A program made the translations under genes and the position numbers. Below are positions 1 to 8,765 of a DNA stretch of 22,429 nt, one piece after another; positions within the stretch are counted from its first letter, which is position 1; each line of letters begins with the position of its first letter. This stretch comes from CAWEHT01 sp963808455. Lineage in GTDB: Bacteria > Chloroflexota > Anaerolineae > CG2-30-64-16. Location: contig CAWEHT010000141.1 of NCBI GenBank assembly GCA_963808455.1, positions 1 to 22,429 on the forward strand, read 5' to 3'. The notes under the pieces are model-generated. The model searched no databases and was not told the DNA's origin. It worked only from the letters and a program-made list of their open reading frames with translations.

Positions 1-60
1 CAAGATATCAGAATTGCTCTTGAATTGCGCCCATCGCCCAGCCATTTCAACCGCTTTGGG

Positions 61-960
61 CTACCTTCCGGAACTCAACGCTGGTTCCCAGACGAGGTGC
101 CCGCCTTCAGAACCATCAACTGTCGTCTCCAGTATCTGCCCGCACTCCATCAGCTCCCCCACCGCCGTCTCGAACTCGGCCTTCGTCCACCCCAGCACGT
201 CGAGCGCCTTGAAGACTTCTGCGCGGGGCGCGGCGATCACGTTGCGCAGGTGGCGCAGGATGAGCGTCTTCTGAGCCTCGCGCCGGCTGATGGGGCGGGC
301 CTGCGCCTGCAGGTCGGGGTAGTAGCGCGGCAGGATGTCGTAGATGAAGGCATACTGCCAGGCGCCGGCGGCGGCCACGCCGACGGGCAGGATCTTGAGC
401 TGCGCCTGCAGCTCGGTGAGGGTCTTGTCGAAGCGGTACTTGGCGGTATCGTTGGCCATGTGGGCCTTCTGGCGCAGCTCCACCGTGTGCAGGGGACCGT
501 GCGTCAGGAGCGCCTCGTAGAGGTTCTTGGCTTCCACCGAGACCTGGCCGTCGCGGTATTCGTCCAGGTAGTCGCGCTCGTAGTCGCCGTAATTGCCGCT
601 GCAAGCGTAAAAGCAGGGCAACATCTCGAGCGATACCATCGTGGCCCGCTTGCGGATCAGCTTGCCGTAGTACCACCAGCGCCTGTCGAGCGAGTCGTCT
701 TTCCAGCCCCAGGACTTGCCGATATCGGGGTCGCCATGCTCGGCAGGCACTTCGCGCACGCGTCCGGCGATCGCGTGGAACATGTTCGGCACCTCGACGC
801 CCTGGATCGGCCAGAAAAGGCAGAAGCCCATGTCCTGAACGTAGGCGCGCGCATCTTCGACGGTCTGCAGCCGCAGCTCGGGCGCCAGCCGGTAGCGCCG
901 CGCCCGGCGCTCCGCCAGCCACTCGCGGGTGAGCGGGTTGACCCCGGGGCCGGCGTTCAC
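61..960 (-). CDS. AlkZ/YcaQ-related winged-helix protein (putative DNA glycosylase-like)
   Basis: This 299-residue protein resembles proteins annotated as AlkZ-related, in the HTH_42/YcaQ class. AlkZ itself is a DNA glycosylase that unhooks interstrand crosslinks. The N-terminal half holds a conserved-looking block (FCLFWPIQGVEVPNMFHAIA, about residues 47-66) followed by WGWKDDSLDRRWWYYGKL. The middle (about 140-215) reads as winged helices (ALLTHGPLHTVELRQKA, then a KYRFDKTLTELQ helix). The C-terminal part repeats a small helix-turn-helix-like segment (VIAAPRAEVFKALDVLGWTK). The GTG start overlaps the stop of the upstream SMC-like ATPase as GTGA, so the two are probably translationally coupled. 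The Shine-Dalgarno is weak, which fits coupling. The family call is from remembered similarity. I cannot confirm the catalytic QxQ-type motif, so enzyme activity is unproven. Confidence 0.6.
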   Translation of the reverse strand: MNAGPGVNPLTREWLAERRARRYRLAPELRLQTVEDARAYVQDMGFCLFWPIQGVEVPNMFHAIAGRVREVPAEHGDPDIGKSWGWKDDSLDRRWWYYGKLIRKRATMVSLEMLPCFYACSGNYGDYERDYLDEYRDGQVSVEAKNLYEALLTHGPLHTVELRQKAHMANDTAKYRFDKTLTELQAQLKILPVGVAAAGAWQYAFIYDILPRYYPDLQAQARPISRREAQKTLILRHLRNVIAAPRAEVFKALDVLGWTKAEFETAVGELMECGQILETTVDGSEGGHLVWEPALSSGR

Positions 961-3517
961 GCGATCGCCACCCGCGAGCCGGCCGCCGTCTTCGTGACGT
1001 CGATGCGCGCCGGGAACAGGTCCTTCAGCTCCTCGATGTGGGTGATCACCAGCACGCGGGCGAAGTCATGCTGGATCGAGCTGATGGCATCGACCAGGAG
1101 CTGCCGGCCCTGCGCATCCTGGGTGCCGAACCCTTCGTCGATGACGAGCGTCTGTAGCTGCGCACCCGCCCGGCGCGCCAGCAGCTTGCTGATGGCGATG
1201 CGCAGGGCCAGGTTGGCCCGAAAGCTCTCGCCGCCGGAATAGAGGTTGTAATCGCGCGCCCCCAGCTCGTCGGAGATGATGATGTCGAGCGTTTCCGCCA
1301 TGCCGCCGGTGACCTTCTCGCGCTGTGTCTCGAGGCGCAGGCTCATGCGCCCCTCGCTCATGCGGCCAAGCAGCCGGTTGGCCTCGGCCTCTACCTCGGG
1401 GATGGCGCTTTCGATGATCATGGCCTGCAGCCCCCGCTTGCCGAAGGCCTCGCGCAGCTGCTGGAAGAGGCTGATCTCCTCGTTAGCGGCGCTCAGGTCG
1501 GCGGCGAGCCGGGCGCGCCGCTCTTCCAGCGTCGCCAGCACGGCGAGCTGCTGCATCGCCGCGCCCTCGTCCTGGCGCGCCCGCCGTTCGGCGTCGCGGG
1601 CGTCGCCCAGCGCGGCCTCGGCGCGCGCCAGCGCCTCCCGCAGCTCGGGCAGCTCGCGCAGCGCCGCCTCCAGGCGGCCGGCCTGCTCCCGGTCCTCGGC
1701 CAGCTCCTCCTCGCGCCGTCCCGCCTGGGCGGCCAGCGCCGCGACGCGTTCTTGCGCCTCGTCGATGCCGGAGAGCGCCGCCACGAGCTGGCGCTGGTAG
1801 AGCGCGTCGAACGGTCCCCATCGCTCGAGCTCGGCCTGGACGCCCTGGTGGGCCGCCGCATCATAGGCCACCCGCGCGATCTCGGTCTCCAGCCTGGCCT
1901 GCTCGGCCCGTTGGTCGAGGGCGTACTCCCCGGCCGACAGGCAGCGGGCCAGCCCGGCTTGCCGGGCCTGCAGCCCGGACAGCTCGGCGGCTGCAGCCTC
2001 GCTATCCGCCACGGCGGCTTCGGCCCTGGCCGCCTGCGCCTGGCGGGCGTCGCGGGCGCGCACCTCGCGCGCCAAACCGGCGTCTTCGGCCTCCCGGGCT
2101 TTCTGGCCTTCTGCCAGCGCCTTCATATCGGCCTGGTTCGACAGGTAGCGCTCCAGGAGCTGCTCCCTCTCGCCGCTGAGCTTGCCGACCATCTCCTGCC
2201 GGTGGGCGGCATCGAGCGGCTGGCCGCAAAGCGGGCAGGCGGCGCCGTCGCCCTGGCCGAGCATATCGAGCCTGTCTTTCAGCGCCTGCCCTTCGGCTTT
2301 CGCCCGCTCGTTCTCGGCTTTCAGGGTGCCCATCCGACCGGCGGCCTCCTGCAGCTCTGCCGCCAGCGCCTCGCGGCGCGCCGCGAGCAGCGCCAAGTGT
2401 TCCAGGGCACCCTGAGCCTCGGCCAGGATGGCCTTCTGCTCCTTCGCCGCCGCGATCCGGCGGTTCAGATCCGCACCGCGCTTTGCCAGCTGCCCCTGCT
2501 CGGCCTCCAGCGCTGCCTGCGCCTGGCCGATGGCGAGCTGGACCCGGCCCAGCCCCTCGCGCAGCCGGCTGTGCTCGATCAGGCGGGCCCTCCAGCCCTC
2601 GTCGCGACGCCTGGCATCCTGTAGCGCGGCCCAGCCCGCCTCGATCCCGGCCCGCTGCGCCAGCACGGCCTCGAATTCCGCCAGCCGGCTTTGCGCCGAG
2701 GCCAGCGCCAGGCGCGCCTCCGCCAGGTCGCGCTCGGCGCGGGCCCCCCGGGCCCGCAGGTCTTGCAAACGGCGTTCCTGTTCCTCCAAGACCAACACTG
2801 CCTCGCGCGCGGGCCTGGTCGGCCTCGGCGGCACGGCAGGCCAGCGCGGCGGCCTGAACGTGCGCCCGAGCCGCCGCCAGCCTGGCTTCGTGCTCATCGC
2901 GCCTGGCCAGCTCGCGGTCTGCCGCGGCCATCTCGCCCTGGATGCGCTCGGCCTGTTCGCGGCGCGCTTGCGCTTCGTCCCTGGCCCGTTGCTCGTAGGC
3001 ATCGTAGCGCGCCAGCCCGAGGATGTCAGCCAGGATCTGCTTGCGCTCCGCCGGAGGCTTGACCGTGAAGGAATCGGCCCGCCCCTGCAGCAGGAAGGCC
3101 GAGTTGACAAAAGTGTCGTAGTCCATGCGTAGAGTCCGCGTGATCAGCGCCTGGCGCTCGTTCAGGTTGCCCTCGTCGAGCGGTTGCCAGTCGGCCCCGG
3201 CCTCATTCCAGACGTAGAAGTGCAGGTCGCTCTGGCCACGGCCCTTCTTGCTACGCTGCCGCCAGATGCGGTAGCGCAGCGGCCCCAGCCCGAACTCGAA
3301 CTCGACCCACATCTCGGTCTCGCCCAGGGTGATCAGCTCGTCGTCGCGCCACGCGCCGCGCCTTGCCCCACAGCGCCCAGGTCATCGCGTCCAGCAGCGT
3401 CGACTTGCCGTGCCCGTTGTCGCCGGCCAGGCAAACGAGGTGCATGCCTGAGAAATCCAACGATTGCTCGGCGCGGTAGCACATGAAGTTGCGAAGCCGC
3501 AGCTTGTTCGGGATCAA
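957..3517 (-). CDS. SMC/Rad50-SbcC-like ATPase with zinc hook (two frame breaks)
   Basis: About 852 residues once two frame breaks are bridged. The N-terminal domain carries Walker A (GDNGHGKST, coded near 3401-3427). Then come long coiled coils rich in Ala/Arg/Glu with a CPLC zinc hook at 2226-2237. The C-terminal domain has the ABC signature (YSGGESFRANLALRIA), Walker B (TLVIDEGFGTQD) and an ITHIEEL switch. This is the Rad50/SbcC architecture for DNA-end handling and recombination repair. No SbcD/Mre11 nuclease is adjacent. The TTG start, MIPNKLRLRNFMCYR, lies 9 bp after the glyS stop, with AGAAAG upstream as a weak ribosome site. The breaks are near 3345-3356 (GTGGCG context) and 2800-2815 (CGCGCGCG run). 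Each adds one base, and the family alignment continues on both sides. They are therefore probably sequencing indels, although a decayed gene cannot be excluded. Confidence 0.85.
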
Positions 3518-3526
3518 GGAACTTTC

Positions 3527-6500
3527 TCAGAAGCCTTGCAGCAGGCCCAGGTCGGCGACGCCGTCCGGCAGCGCCGCGATGCGCTGGACCAGGGCCAGCC
3601 GGGCGCGCTGCACGTCCGGGTCCTCGGCGTTTACCAGCACGTCGGTGAAGAACCGGTTGATGGGCATCCGCCGGGCGCGCAGTGCGCTGCCCAGCGAGCC
3701 GATCTTGCCGTCCAGGCAGGGGGCGGCGGCCTCCCAGGCTTCCAGCAGCCCATGGCTGGCTTCATCCTGGTAGTAGGCCGGCGCGAGCGGGTAGACCTCG
3801 GGCAGCGCGCGCACGATGCGCTTGCAGCGCGCGTAAGCGGTCAGCAATTCCGGCCAATCGGGGGCAGCTGCCAGCTCGGTCAGGGCGTGGGCCGCCTGGT
3901 AGGCTTTGAAGGGTACGTGCCCCTGCTCGGCCAGCACCGCGCTCACGGCATCGTGCGGCAGGCCCTCGTCGCGCAGAACGCCGTACAGCCGGTCGCGCAC
4001 GAAGGCCAGGACGTCCCCCAGCGTCTTCTCGTCCACGGGCACCGGCAGGCCCTCCCCGGCGGCGCGCGCCGCCGGGCGCAGGTCCATCGGCTGCCCTTTG
4101 CCGATCAGCGCCTGCACGATGCCCAACGCCTCACGACGCAGCCCGAAGGGGTCGGCCGAGCCGCTGGGCGCCAGGCCGACCGCGAAAAGCCCGACGAGCG
4201 AGTCGAGGCGGTTGGCGATGCCGAGCGCCAGCCCGGCCGGGCTGCCCGGCAGGATGTCGCCCTGAAAGCGGGGCAGATAGTGCTCGTAGATGGCGTCGGC
4301 CACGGCCCCGGGCTCCCCCGACAGGCGCGGATATTCGCGCCCCATCACGCCTTGCAGTGAGGTCAGCTCCACCACCATGTGCGTGGCCAGGTCGCTCTTG
4401 AAGAGCGCCGCCGCCCGCTGCGCCGTGGCGAGCTCGCCGGCGTCCAGCCCGAGCATCCGGCCCACGCTAGGCACCAACCCTGCGACGCGGTGGACCTTGT
4501 CGAGCATCGATCCGAGCCGGGCCTGGAACGTCAACGTCGCCAGGCGGGGGGTGAACTCTTCCAGCTTGCGCGCCCGATCCTCCTCGAAGAAAAAGGACGC
4601 ATCGGCGAAGCGGGCGCGCAGCACGTCCTCGTTCCCCGAGCGCACCACGTCCAGGTACTCCCGCGTGCCGTTGCGGACGGCGATGAAGAACGGCAACAGG
4701 CGTGCCGGGTCGTCGCGGCCCACTACCGGGAAGTAACGCTGGTGCTTGCGCATCACCGTCACCAGCACGTCCTTCGGGAGGGTGAGGAAGCGCTCTTCGA
4801 AGCGACCGAGCAGGGCCGTCGGGTGCTCGACCAGGTCCGTGACCTCGTCCAACAGGCCGGGGTCATCCGGGACGGCCCCGCCTGCCTCGGCTGCCGCCGC
4901 CTCGACCTGCCAGGCGATCTCGGCGCGCCGGGCCGGCCGGTCCACGAGGATCCCGTTCTGCTCTAGCAGGGAGTATGCCGCGTCGGCTCCGGGCAGCGCC
5001 AGTTCCGGCGAACCCTCGAAGCGCGGGCCTCGGGTGGCCGCGCCCGACGTCACGCCCGCATACTGGAAGGGAATCACGCTCTCGCCGTGCAGCGCCACCA
5101 GCCAGCGGATGGGGCGCGAAAAGGCCACGTTGGAGGCATTCCAGCGCATGTTCTTGCCGAACTTGGTGCCGGCCACCAGGCCCGGCAATGCCTCGCCCAG
5201 AACATCGGCGGCTGGGCGTCCAGGCTGCCGGACCACGGCGTAGACATAACGCCCACCGCTCTCCTGGCGGACCTCCAGCGCCTCCGCGTCGACGCCGCGG
5301 CTGCGGGCGAAGCCGGCGCCGGCCTGGGTCAGTTTGCCCGAGGCATCGTAGGCGCGCTCGGCCGGCGGCCCCTTCACCACGGACTCCTGCTCGGCCTGCC
5401 CGGGCGCGAGCGCCTCGACCAGCGCCACCAGGCGGCGTGGTGTGCCGGTGACCTTGATCGGGCCGTGCGCCAGCCGGGCCCCATCCAGCAGCTTCGGCAC
5501 CGCGACCTCGAGCTGCGAGATGGCCTCTACCACGTCGGCCGCGGGCAGCTCCTCGACCCCGATCTCCAGGTAGAAGGTCCGCGGCGCGGCGGGAGAGCCC
5601 TGCGCGGTCACTGGGGCCGCGGCCTCGGGCGCAGCGGCGAGCTCGCCGTTGCCGAGCTTCAGCCAGGGATGGCCCTCGCGCTCGCGCTGTTCGACGTACG
5701 CCATCGAGACCTGCCGGGCCAGGTCGCGCATGCGGACGAAATACTGCTGGCGCTCGGTGACCCCGATGGCGCCGCGGGCATCCAGCAGGTTGAAGGTGTG
5801 CGAGCAGCGCAGCACGTAGTCGTGGGCGGGGATCACGAGCTTGTGGGCCAGGGCGTTCATGGCCTCGGCCTCGAAGAGGTCGTACATCTGGTGCAGCCGC
5901 CCGACGTCGGCGACCTCGAAGTCATAGGTGCAGTGCTCGATCTCCGGGGTGCGCAGGATGTCGCCGTAGCTGTGCCGGCCGTCCCAGTCGATCCGCCAGA
6001 CTTCCTTGATCCCCTGGAGGTAGGTGACGATCCGCTCCAGGCCGTAGGTCAGCTCCACAGGGACGGGATCGAGCGGGAAGCCGCCCGCCTGCTGGAAGTA
6101 CGTGTACTGCGTGATCTCCTGGCCGTCCAGCCACACTTCCCAGCCGAGGCCCCACGCCCCGAGCGCCGGGGCCTCCCAGTTGTCCTCGACGAAGCGGACG
6201 TCGTGCTGACGGAGGTCGATGCCGATGGCTTCCAGGCTGCCCAGGTATAATTGCTGCGAATTCTCGGGCGCCGGTTTCAGGATGACCTGGTACTGGGTGT
6301 GCATCTGCATGCGGTTGGGGTTCTCGGCATAGCGGCCGTCGTCCGGCCGGTACGATGGTTCGGCGTAGGCCACATTCCATGGCTCGGGCCCCAGCACACG
6401 CAGCACCGTCGCCGGATTGGCCGTCCCCGCGCCGACCTTCTCGCTGTACGGTTGCCAGATCAGGCAGCCGTGCGCGGCCCAGTACTCTTGAAGCCGTATG

Positions 6501-6535
6501 ATGACATCCTGGAAATTCAGTGCCTTTGAATTCAT
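3527..6535 (-). CDS. glyQS: Glycyl-tRNA synthetase, fused alpha and beta chains
   Basis: This 1002-residue enzyme charges tRNA-Gly with glycine. Residues 1 to about 295 are the class II catalytic alpha chain: WQPYSEKVGAGTANPATVLR, then SYRPDDGRYAENPNRMQ. An Ala/Pro-rich linker of about 30 residues follows. The beta chain starts at FYLEIGVEELPA and carries the HD-like region (LATHMVVELTSLQGVMGREY) and a C-terminal anticodon-binding DALR-type domain ending with NRFFTDVLVNAEDPDVQRAR. Most bacteria encode these as separate glyQ and glyS; fusions are known in several lineages, including chlamydiae. The ATG start has GAGGG about 7 bp upstream, overlapping the stop of the MazG-like gene. The frame is intact over 3 kb, unlike several neighbours. 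The next gene (SMC-like) begins 9 bp downstream, so this sits in the middle of an operon. Confidence 0.97.
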   Translation of the reverse strand: MNSKALNFQDVIIRLQEYWAAHGCLIWQPYSEKVGAGTANPATVLRVLGPEPWNVAYAEPSYRPDDGRYAENPNRMQMHTQYQVILKPAPENSQQLYLGSLEAIGIDLRQHDVRFVEDNWEAPALGAWGLGWEVWLDGQEITQYTYFQQAGGFPLDPVPVELTYGLERIVTYLQGIKEVWRIDWDGRHSYGDILRTPEIEHCTYDFEVADVGRLHQMYDLFEAEAMNALAHKLVIPAHDYVLRCSHTFNLLDARGAIGVTERQQYFVRMRDLARQVSMAYVEQREREGHPWLKLGNGELAAAPEAAAPVTAQGSPAAPRTFYLEIGVEELPAADVVEAISQLEVAVPKLLDGARLAHGPIKVTGTPRRLVALVEALAPGQAEQESVVKGPPAERAYDASGKLTQAGAGFARSRGVDAEALEVRQESGGRYVYAVVRQPGRPAADVLGEALPGLVAGTKFGKNMRWNASNVAFSRPIRWLVALHGESVIPFQYAGVTSGAATRGPRFEGSPELALPGADAAYSLLEQNGILVDRPARRAEIAWQVEAAAAEAGGAVPDDPGLLDEVTDLVEHPTALLGRFEERFLTLPKDVLVTVMRKHQRYFPVVGRDDPARLLPFFIAVRNGTREYLDVVRSGNEDVLRARFADASFFFEEDRARKLEEFTPRLATLTFQARLGSMLDKVHRVAGLVPSVGRMLGLDAGELATAQRAAALFKSDLATHMVVELTSLQGVMGREYPRLSGEPGAVADAIYEHYLPRFQGDILPGSPAGLALGIANRLDSLVGLFAVGLAPSGSADPFGLRREALGIVQALIGKGQPMDLRPAARAAGEGLPVPVDEKTLGDVLAFVRDRLYGVLRDEGLPHDAVSAVLAEQGHVPFKAYQAAHALTELAAAPDWPELLTAYARCKRIVRALPEVYPLAPAYYQDEASHGLLEAWEAAAPCLDGKIGSLGSALRARRMPINRFFTDVLVNAEDPDVQRARLALVQRIAALPDGVADLGLLQGF

Positions 6536-6544
6536 AGATGACCC

Positions 6545-6913
6545 TCACGTATCGTTCTTCAGCTCGGTTTGCCTGGCCCGGTAGCGCGCCAGCTCCTCGC
6601 GTGCTTGCTCCAGATGGGGATAGCGCCGGTTCGCCTTCTCCTGCCCCTCCCGCAGCGCATCCTCCACGTCGATTCCCGTCTGATAGGCTAGCTTGAAAAG
6701 GAAGACGAAGAGATCCGATAGCTCCTCGGCAAGCTCGGCGTGGAGCTTTTCGGGGCTTTCGCTCTCCTTGTAGCCCTCGTAGCGCAGGATCAGCCTGGCC
6801 ACCTCGCCCAGCTCTTCCATTGCATGGGCCAGGGTATGGGCCGGGTCCACCTGGTCCCAGCCGTGCTCCCGGTCCCACGCTTCCAGCCACTCCTGGTATT
6901 CACGTATCTGCAT
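6545..6913 (-). CDS. MazG-like nucleotide pyrophosphohydrolase (copy 1)
   Basis: A 122-residue all-alpha protein of the MazG/NTP-pyrophosphatase superfamily, which hydrolyses (d)NTPs or related nucleotides to the monophosphate and PPi using Mg2+. The metal-binding motif is visible as EELGEVARL near residues 33-41 and EELSDLFVFLFKLA near residues 63-76, i.e. the ExxE...ExxD pattern. The length fits a single-domain MazG-like protein rather than the two-domain E. coli MazG. It has an ATG start and is the first gene of the minus-strand run that includes glyQS, 9 bp downstream. Its stop codon contributes to the glyQS ribosome site. The substrate cannot be told from sequence. Nucleotide house-cleaning is the usual role. 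Confidence 0.85.
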   Translation of the reverse strand: MQIREYQEWLEAWDREHGWDQVDPAHTLAHAMEELGEVARLILRYEGYKESESPEKLHAELAEELSDLFVFLFKLAYQTGIDVEDALREGQEKANRRYPHLEQAREELARYRARQTELKNDT

Positions 6914-7322
6914 CTGCTCTGCCCATCATGCCCGTGCGGGCTCGCCGCTCGCCTGCTTCCCACGGGCGGCAAGCTGGCCCAGTCCGGTCCTGAAAGGGCG
7001 CCGCCCGGCCCCCGGATTTCACCTACATTGACCCGGCCGCACGCGGCAGCCGTGCATCGCCTTGCATGCTCGTTTCTCCCCCCGTGTGGCCGAAGGAGGG
7101 AAGACCAACTGCATAAGTGGTCCATCCGGAAAGTTCGCCGCGCATCGCCGCCTGGCACTGCAAGTGCCAGGCTGGCACACAAAGTGCACCGAGGCGCACT
7201 GACGACCGGCATCTCAGCCTGTTTCAACAGGCTTGGTGTATCAGCCGACGAGTTTCAACCCTCGGCGGGCCTAACAGGAACTTGCCGGATGCACCACTAA
7301 GCCAGCGCCTTGGCCCTACTCC
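6914..7322. other. Intergenic region with palindromes, no gene seen
   Basis: About 409 bp between the RecO stop and the first gene of the glyQS run; both flanking genes are on the minus strand. No convincing coding frame exists. The part nearest RecO (7150-7266) is packed with short perfect inverted repeats, described separately. A 7-bp inverted repeat, GCCCGTG/CACGGGC, lies at 6930-6936 and 6961-6967. Just after the RecO stop the sequence repeats TAGGGAG on the minus strand. I found no confident -35/-10 pair for the downstream MazG-like gene and no hairpin with a T-run that would make a standard terminator for recO. Confidence 0.7.
7150..7266. repeat. Array of short perfect palindromes
   Basis: Successive inverted repeats in one gap. 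Element 1 has 10-bp arms GCCTGGCACT (7150-7159) and AGTGCCAGGC (7163-7172) around GCA. An overlapping alternative pairs GTGCCA (7164-7169) with TGGCAC (7173-7178). Element 2 has AGTGC (7183-7187) and GCACT (7196-7200). Element 3 is AGCCTGTTTCAACAGGCT (7216-7233), with 8-bp arms. Element 4 has GCCGA (7244-7248) and TCGGC (7262-7266) around an inner GTTTCAAC (7252-7259). The GTTTCAAC core occurs in both elements 3 and 4. None is followed by a T-run, so ordinary terminators are unlikely. Similar modules occur at 16322-16337 and 17890-17983. Confidence 0.75.
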
Positions 7323-8240
7323 CTACTCCCTAAGTCCCTCCCGCAGGCGCTGCAGAAAGGCCGGTGAGTTCAGGTTGCGCTCCAGGTGGTGGACGATGTA
7401 GCGGGCCAGGACGGCTTCTGTCTGCTGGCCGACCTGCGCGCTCAGGCGCAAACGGGCCACCTCTTCCCACGGGCGCGATTGGAGAAAGCGCAGCACCTTG
7501 AACAGCGGCAGCGACAACGCGATCGTGTCCCGCTGCGCCGCACCGTGCGCCGGGCACAATACGCCACCGCGCTCGAGGCTCAGGTAGTTCACCTCCGGCT
7601 CGAGCAGCACGCCGCACTCCACGCAATGAAAGAGCTGTGGCTGGAAACCAGCGAGCGCCAGCAGATGGACCTCGAAATAGCGTGTGGCCAGCGCCGGGTC
7701 CTCGCCATGGTCCAGACGGCCGAGCGTCTCGAGCAGCAGGTCGAAGGCCGGCTCATTCGGGTCGGCGACCTGCGTGAAAGCGTCGGTCAGCTCGCACGCA
7801 TAATAGGCCCAGCTGCTCCGCCACAGGTCCTCGCGCAGCTGCCGGTGCGGCTCGATCGTCTCGGCCTGCGTGACCAGGTCCAGCCCGTGCCCGCGTGCCA
7901 CCAGCAGGTCCACGTAGGTGAAGGGCTCGATGTGCCCGGCCTTGCGGCTCGCCGGCCGCCGCACCCCTTTGGCCAGCAGGGTCAGCTTGCCCCGGCGGCG
8001 CGCCAGCACCGTCAGCAGCCGGTCGGTCTCACCCGAGTCGCGCCGGCGCAGCACGATCGCCGAGACGCGATATAGGCGCTGGCGGCGCGCGATCTCCCTT
8101 TCAGCCGGGCTTTCCTGATCGTCCGCCGATCCCCTCGCGGCCCTCGGATCGTCCGGCGGGCCGCTGGGGACCTCAGGCTCCGCCGGCCGCCCGGCCGGGG
8201 CCTTCGCACCGTCCGTAGGGTCCATGGATCGCCAGCTCAT
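7323..8240 (-). CDS. recO: DNA repair protein RecO
   Basis: A 305-residue recombination mediator that, with RecR/RecF, loads RecA on SSB-coated gaps. The OB-fold domain begins near residue 57 (YRVSAIVLRRRDSGETDR) with the family pattern of a short beta-barrel, including KLTLLAKGVRRPASRKAG. The helical C-terminal part contains the zinc-binding cysteines CVEC and, about 20 residues later, CPAH. The first 55 or so residues are a Pro/Ala/Asp-rich extension not usual in RecO. The ATG start at 8240 overlaps the stop of the upstream MazG-like gene as ATGA and follows a run of Gs. This supports keeping the long start; the ATG five codons later would change little. It is the second and last gene of a two-gene unit. 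Confidence 0.93.
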   Translation of the reverse strand: MSWRSMDPTDGAKAPAGRPAEPEVPSGPPDDPRAARGSADDQESPAEREIARRQRLYRVSAIVLRRRDSGETDRLLTVLARRRGKLTLLAKGVRRPASRKAGHIEPFTYVDLLVARGHGLDLVTQAETIEPHRQLREDLWRSSWAYYACELTDAFTQVADPNEPAFDLLLETLGRLDHGEDPALATRYFEVHLLALAGFQPQLFHCVECGVLLEPEVNYLSLERGGVLCPAHGAAQRDTIALSLPLFKVLRFLQSRPWEEVARLRLSAQVGQQTEAVLARYIVHHLERNLNSPAFLQRLREGLRE

Positions 8241-8545
8241 CCCCCCCGCTGGGTGTTGTACCGGTAGGGCCGTTCCCAGTTGTGGGCCATCTTGGCTTCG
8301 AAAAGGGCCTCGGCGTCCAGGCCGAGCACTGAAAGCAGGTGAAGGATGCGGATCACGGTGTCGATCAGCTCCTCGCCGACACGGTCCAGCGGCTCGCCCT
8401 TCTTGTAGGCGTCCGTCGCCTCCGAGACCTCGGTATGGATCAGCGCCAGCATCTCCCAGATCCGCTCCGGGTCCGCCGAGAAGCCCTTGGCATCGCAGAG
8501 CGCGCGCACCTCTGCCATCCTCGCGTTCAGCCCGTCGTTCGCCAC
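8237..8545 (-). CDS. MazG-like nucleotide pyrophosphohydrolase (copy 2)
   Basis: A 102-residue MazG-like protein, distinct from the copy at 6545-6913. It shows HTEVSEATDA near residues 37-46 and EELIDTVIRILHL near 58-70, the metal-binding ExxE/ExxD helices. It ends with KMAHNWERPYRYNTQRGG; the KMxxNxxRPYRY ending is typical of small MazG-like nucleotide phosphatases. The GTG start is preceded by GGCGGAGG with good spacing. A likely promoter with an extended -10 lies about 30 bp upstream. Its stop overlaps the recO start (ATGA), which implies coupled expression. Substrate unknown. Confidence 0.85.
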   Translation of the reverse strand: MANDGLNARMAEVRALCDAKGFSADPERIWEMLALIHTEVSEATDAYKKGEPLDRVGEELIDTVIRILHLLSVLGLDAEALFEAKMAHNWERPYRYNTQRGG

Positions 8546-8574
8546 ACCCGCCTCCGCCAGAAAATTAGGGACCT

Positions 8575-8583
8575 ATTATACCA
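8575..8583 (-). promoter_or_regulatory. Extended -10 promoter for mazG-like/recO unit
   Basis: Read on the minus strand this is TGGTATAAT: a perfect TATAAT hexamer with the TGn extension. It ends 29 bp upstream of the GTG start of the MazG-like gene. No good TTGACA lies 17 bp upstream, which is acceptable for an extended -10 promoter. Confidence 0.6.
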
Positions 8584-8625
8584 TGATGATGCCTCGCGAT
8601 GCAGAAATCGGGGCCGGAGGACCGG

Positions 8626-8654
8626 TTGACGTGCCGCCGTCGCAGGTGTATGCT
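8626..8654 (+). promoter_or_regulatory. Sigma70-type promoter for the secreted repeat protein
   Basis: TTGACG (8626-8631), a 17-bp spacer and TATGCT (8649-8654) match the sigma70 consensus at five of six and four of six positions. It points toward the secreted protein gene, leaving a leader of about 105 bp. The MazG-like/recO promoter faces the other way 40-50 bp off, so this is a divergent promoter pair. Confidence 0.55.
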
Positions 8655-8751
8655 TCCCTATAAGTAAGGCCGGCCCGCGCTGCTCATGCCCCATCACCGA
8701 CCCAGGCGCCCCGGCCAGAAGTGCTCCCCCGGTGGTCGTTGGTCCCTGTGT

Positions 8752-8760
8752 GGAGGAGGT
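8752..8760 (+). promoter_or_regulatory. Ribosome binding site GGAGGAGGT
   Basis: A strong Shine-Dalgarno 5 bp before the ATG at 8766. It decides this start over the upstream in-frame codon near 8721, and the protein then begins directly with a signal peptide. Confidence 0.8.
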
Positions 8761-8765
8761 ATCAC

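Noticed and set aside
25..1242. Long plus-strand open frame (about 405 codons) opposite the AlkZ-like and ATPase genes
   Set aside because: It is a GC-driven shadow. The minus strand carries recognisable protein motifs and a GTGA-coupled arrangement.
7150..7270. A CRISPR array
   Set aside because: The palindromes differ in sequence, length and spacing. There are no regular direct repeats with unique spacers and no cas genes.
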